Source of the DNA: an uncultured Rhodoluna sp.
GTDB taxonomy: Bacteria > Actinomycetota > Actinomycetes > Actinomycetales > Microbacteriaceae
Assembly: GCA_937898095.1 (NCBI GenBank)
Contig: CALDKR010000124.1
Coordinates: 1 to 5,412, forward strand
Direction: 5' to 3'
DNA: 5,412 bases
Positions 4,901-5,412 of the stretch are shown in pieces. The translations under genes were made by a program, and so were the position numbers. The notes beneath the pieces are model-generated. The model did no database searches. It was not told where the DNA came from and was given only the letters and a program-made list of their open reading frames with translations. The first letter of the stretch is position 1, and each line of letters begins with the position of its first letter.

Positions 4901-5368
4901 ATGACGACAACCCAAACTCGCACCTACGAAGTTCGAACCTACGGGTGTCAGATGAATGTTCACGACTCTGAGCGCCTGTCTGGCCTCATGGAGGACGCAG
5001 GCTATCTAAAAGCTGAGCCGGGCGAGGCAGACATCGTCGTATTCAACACCTGTGCCGTTCGCGAGAATGCCGACAACAAGCTTTATGGCAATCTAGGCGT
5101 TTTATATCCGCGCAAACAAGAGAACCCGAACTTTCAAATAGCAGTTGGCGGTTGCCTAGCCCAAAAAGATCGCGACACAATCGTTGAGCGTGCCCCGTGG
5201 GTCGACGTGGTGCTCGGCACCCACAACGTGCACCGCGCCGCCGAACTGGTCGAGCACGCCCGCACGCACGGCCCGGTGACGGAGATCTTCGACGAAGCGG
5301 TGCTCGACGATCACGCGCTGTTCACGCTGCCGACCAAACTGTCCATCGCAGCGAACTGCTTTTGGTAA
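4901..5368 (+). CDS. miaB: MiaB N-terminal part, mosaic and broken off at a junction
   Basis: tRNA-2-methylthio-N6-dimethylallyladenosine synthase, a radical SAM enzyme that methylthiolates A37 of tRNAs. The N-terminal UPF0004 domain is present with its three cluster cysteines: C16 (YGCQMN), C51 (NTCAVRENA) and C85 (GGCLAQ). The normal family length is roughly 440-510 aa; this frame stops after 155, before the radical SAM CxxxCxxC motif, and its last 14 or so residues (TLPTKLSIAANCFW) are not MiaB. Composition is split: codons 53-97 have about 47% third-position GC, codons 98-141 about 93%. So residues 1 to about 96 belong with the upstream genome, residues about 97-141 look like miaB of a GC-rich actinobacterium, and the rest is antisense to a FliD-like sequence. 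Treat it as a partial gene. No clear Shine-Dalgarno precedes 4901; the gap to recX is 12 bases. Confidence 0.85.
   Translation: MTTTQTRTYEVRTYGCQMNVHDSERLSGLMEDAGYLKAEPGEADIVVFNTCAVRENADNKLYGNLGVLYPRKQENPNFQIAVGGCLAQKDRDTIVERAPWVDVVLGTHNVHRAAELVEHARTHGPVTEIFDEAVLDDHALFTLPTKLSIAANCFW
5186..5195. other. Composition breakpoint inside miaB
   Basis: GC content is about 47-50% in the 60-base lines up to 5160 and about 75% in 5221-5280; the change is abrupt at the codons for E96-R97-A98. The encoded ERAPWVDVV segment is among the best conserved in MiaB, where two related genes could be misjoined or could recombine without losing the frame. Confidence 0.7.
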
Positions 5369-5412
5369 CGTTTGAGTAACCCATCCATGCGGGTTTGTAA
5401 CTTCGTCAACTC
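5311..5412 (-). CDS. fliD: Fragment of flagellar hook-associated protein 2 (FliD) C-terminus
   Basis: On the - strand the frame is open from the window edge and reads ELTKLQTRMDG, then LLKRYQKQFAAMDSLVGSVN, then S-A and TGA at 5313-5311. The pattern R-Y-x-x-Q-F-x-x-L/M-D-x-L/M-V/M-x-x-L/V-N is the C-terminal helix of the FliD filament cap; compare the enterobacterial RYKAQFTQLDTMMSKLNNTSSYLTQQF. The usual TSSYLTQQF continuation is missing: after N-S the sequence turns into miaB on the other strand, so the TGA is a junction artefact and not a true stop. FliD is exported and caps the flagellar filament. The style suggests a proteobacterial source, unlike the rest of the window. The match is from memory over about 30 residues. 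Confidence 0.6.
   Translation of the reverse strand, partial: ELTKLQTRMDGLLKRYQKQFAAMDSLVGSVNSA
5314..5325. other. Junction of MiaB-like and FliD-like sequence
   Basis: The + strand makes MiaB sense up to the ALF codons ending at 5323, and the - strand makes FliD sense down to the N-S codons at 5317-5325. The two readings overlap over about 7-10 bases, consistent with joining at a short shared sequence. Neither protein continues normally past this point. Confidence 0.6.

Noticed and set aside
4901..5368. A genuinely short MiaB-like protein without the radical SAM domain
   Set aside because: The composition break and the opposite-strand FliD reading at the end show that the stop codon comes from joined foreign sequence.
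5374..5400. Possible terminator hairpin AACCC...GGGTTTGT after the miaB stop
   Set aside because: Only 5 bp, no proper T-run, and the bases are better explained as FliD coding sequence on the - strand.

Overview
The window reads as a stretch of actinobacterial chromosome. Gene content and order (ftsK, pgsA, cinA, clgR, a DUF3046 gene, recA, recX, miaB, all on the + strand) match a conserved actinobacterial block, for example the ftsK/pgsA/clgR/recA/recX/miaB neighbourhood of Mycobacterium. Base composition is close to 50% GC, low for the phylum. Together with compact spacing (stop/start overlaps TAATG at 1248-1252 and 4323-4327, zero gap at 1813/1814), this suggests a small-genome Microbacteriaceae-like (freshwater or marine) actinobacterium. 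That taxonomic placement is inference.

Layout: 1-1250 is the C-terminal motor and gamma domain of the DNA translocase FtsK (5' end outside the window). 1250-1813 is PgsA (phosphatidylglycerophosphate synthase family) and 1814-2311 a stand-alone CinA C-terminal domain; both are tightly packed behind ftsK and probably co-transcribed. A 138-base gap then carries a promoter for clgR (2450-2800). After a weak terminator comes the small DUF3046 gene (2841-3080). A 183-base regulatory region precedes recA (3264-4325), which overlaps recX (4325-4888). miaB starts at 4901.

The common theme of the middle part is DNA damage. The recA leader holds a LexA-type SOS box (3102-3117) and, separately, a RecA-independent damage promoter (RecA-NDp/PafBC type, 3187-3209). 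The same promoter type lies in front of clgR (2396-2418), so recombination (RecA/RecX) and proteolysis control (ClgR) appear to share a damage input. An AATTT(T)CAGSCA element recurs about 20 bases upstream of both promoters. The start of recX contains three consecutive stem-loops (12, 10 and 5 bp), a plausible device for setting recX expression below recA.

The last ~225 bases do not belong to the same genome as the rest. Inside miaB, third-position GC jumps from about 47% to about 93% near 5186-5195. From about 5320 the MiaB reading is lost, and the opposite strand encodes what looks like the C-terminus of a flagellar cap protein FliD, probably proteobacterial. The simplest explanation is a chimeric contig end (two successive misjoins), not a new fusion gene. 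Apart from the regulatory architecture around clgR, recA and recX, the genes are ordinary housekeeping genes; I see no new multi-gene system.
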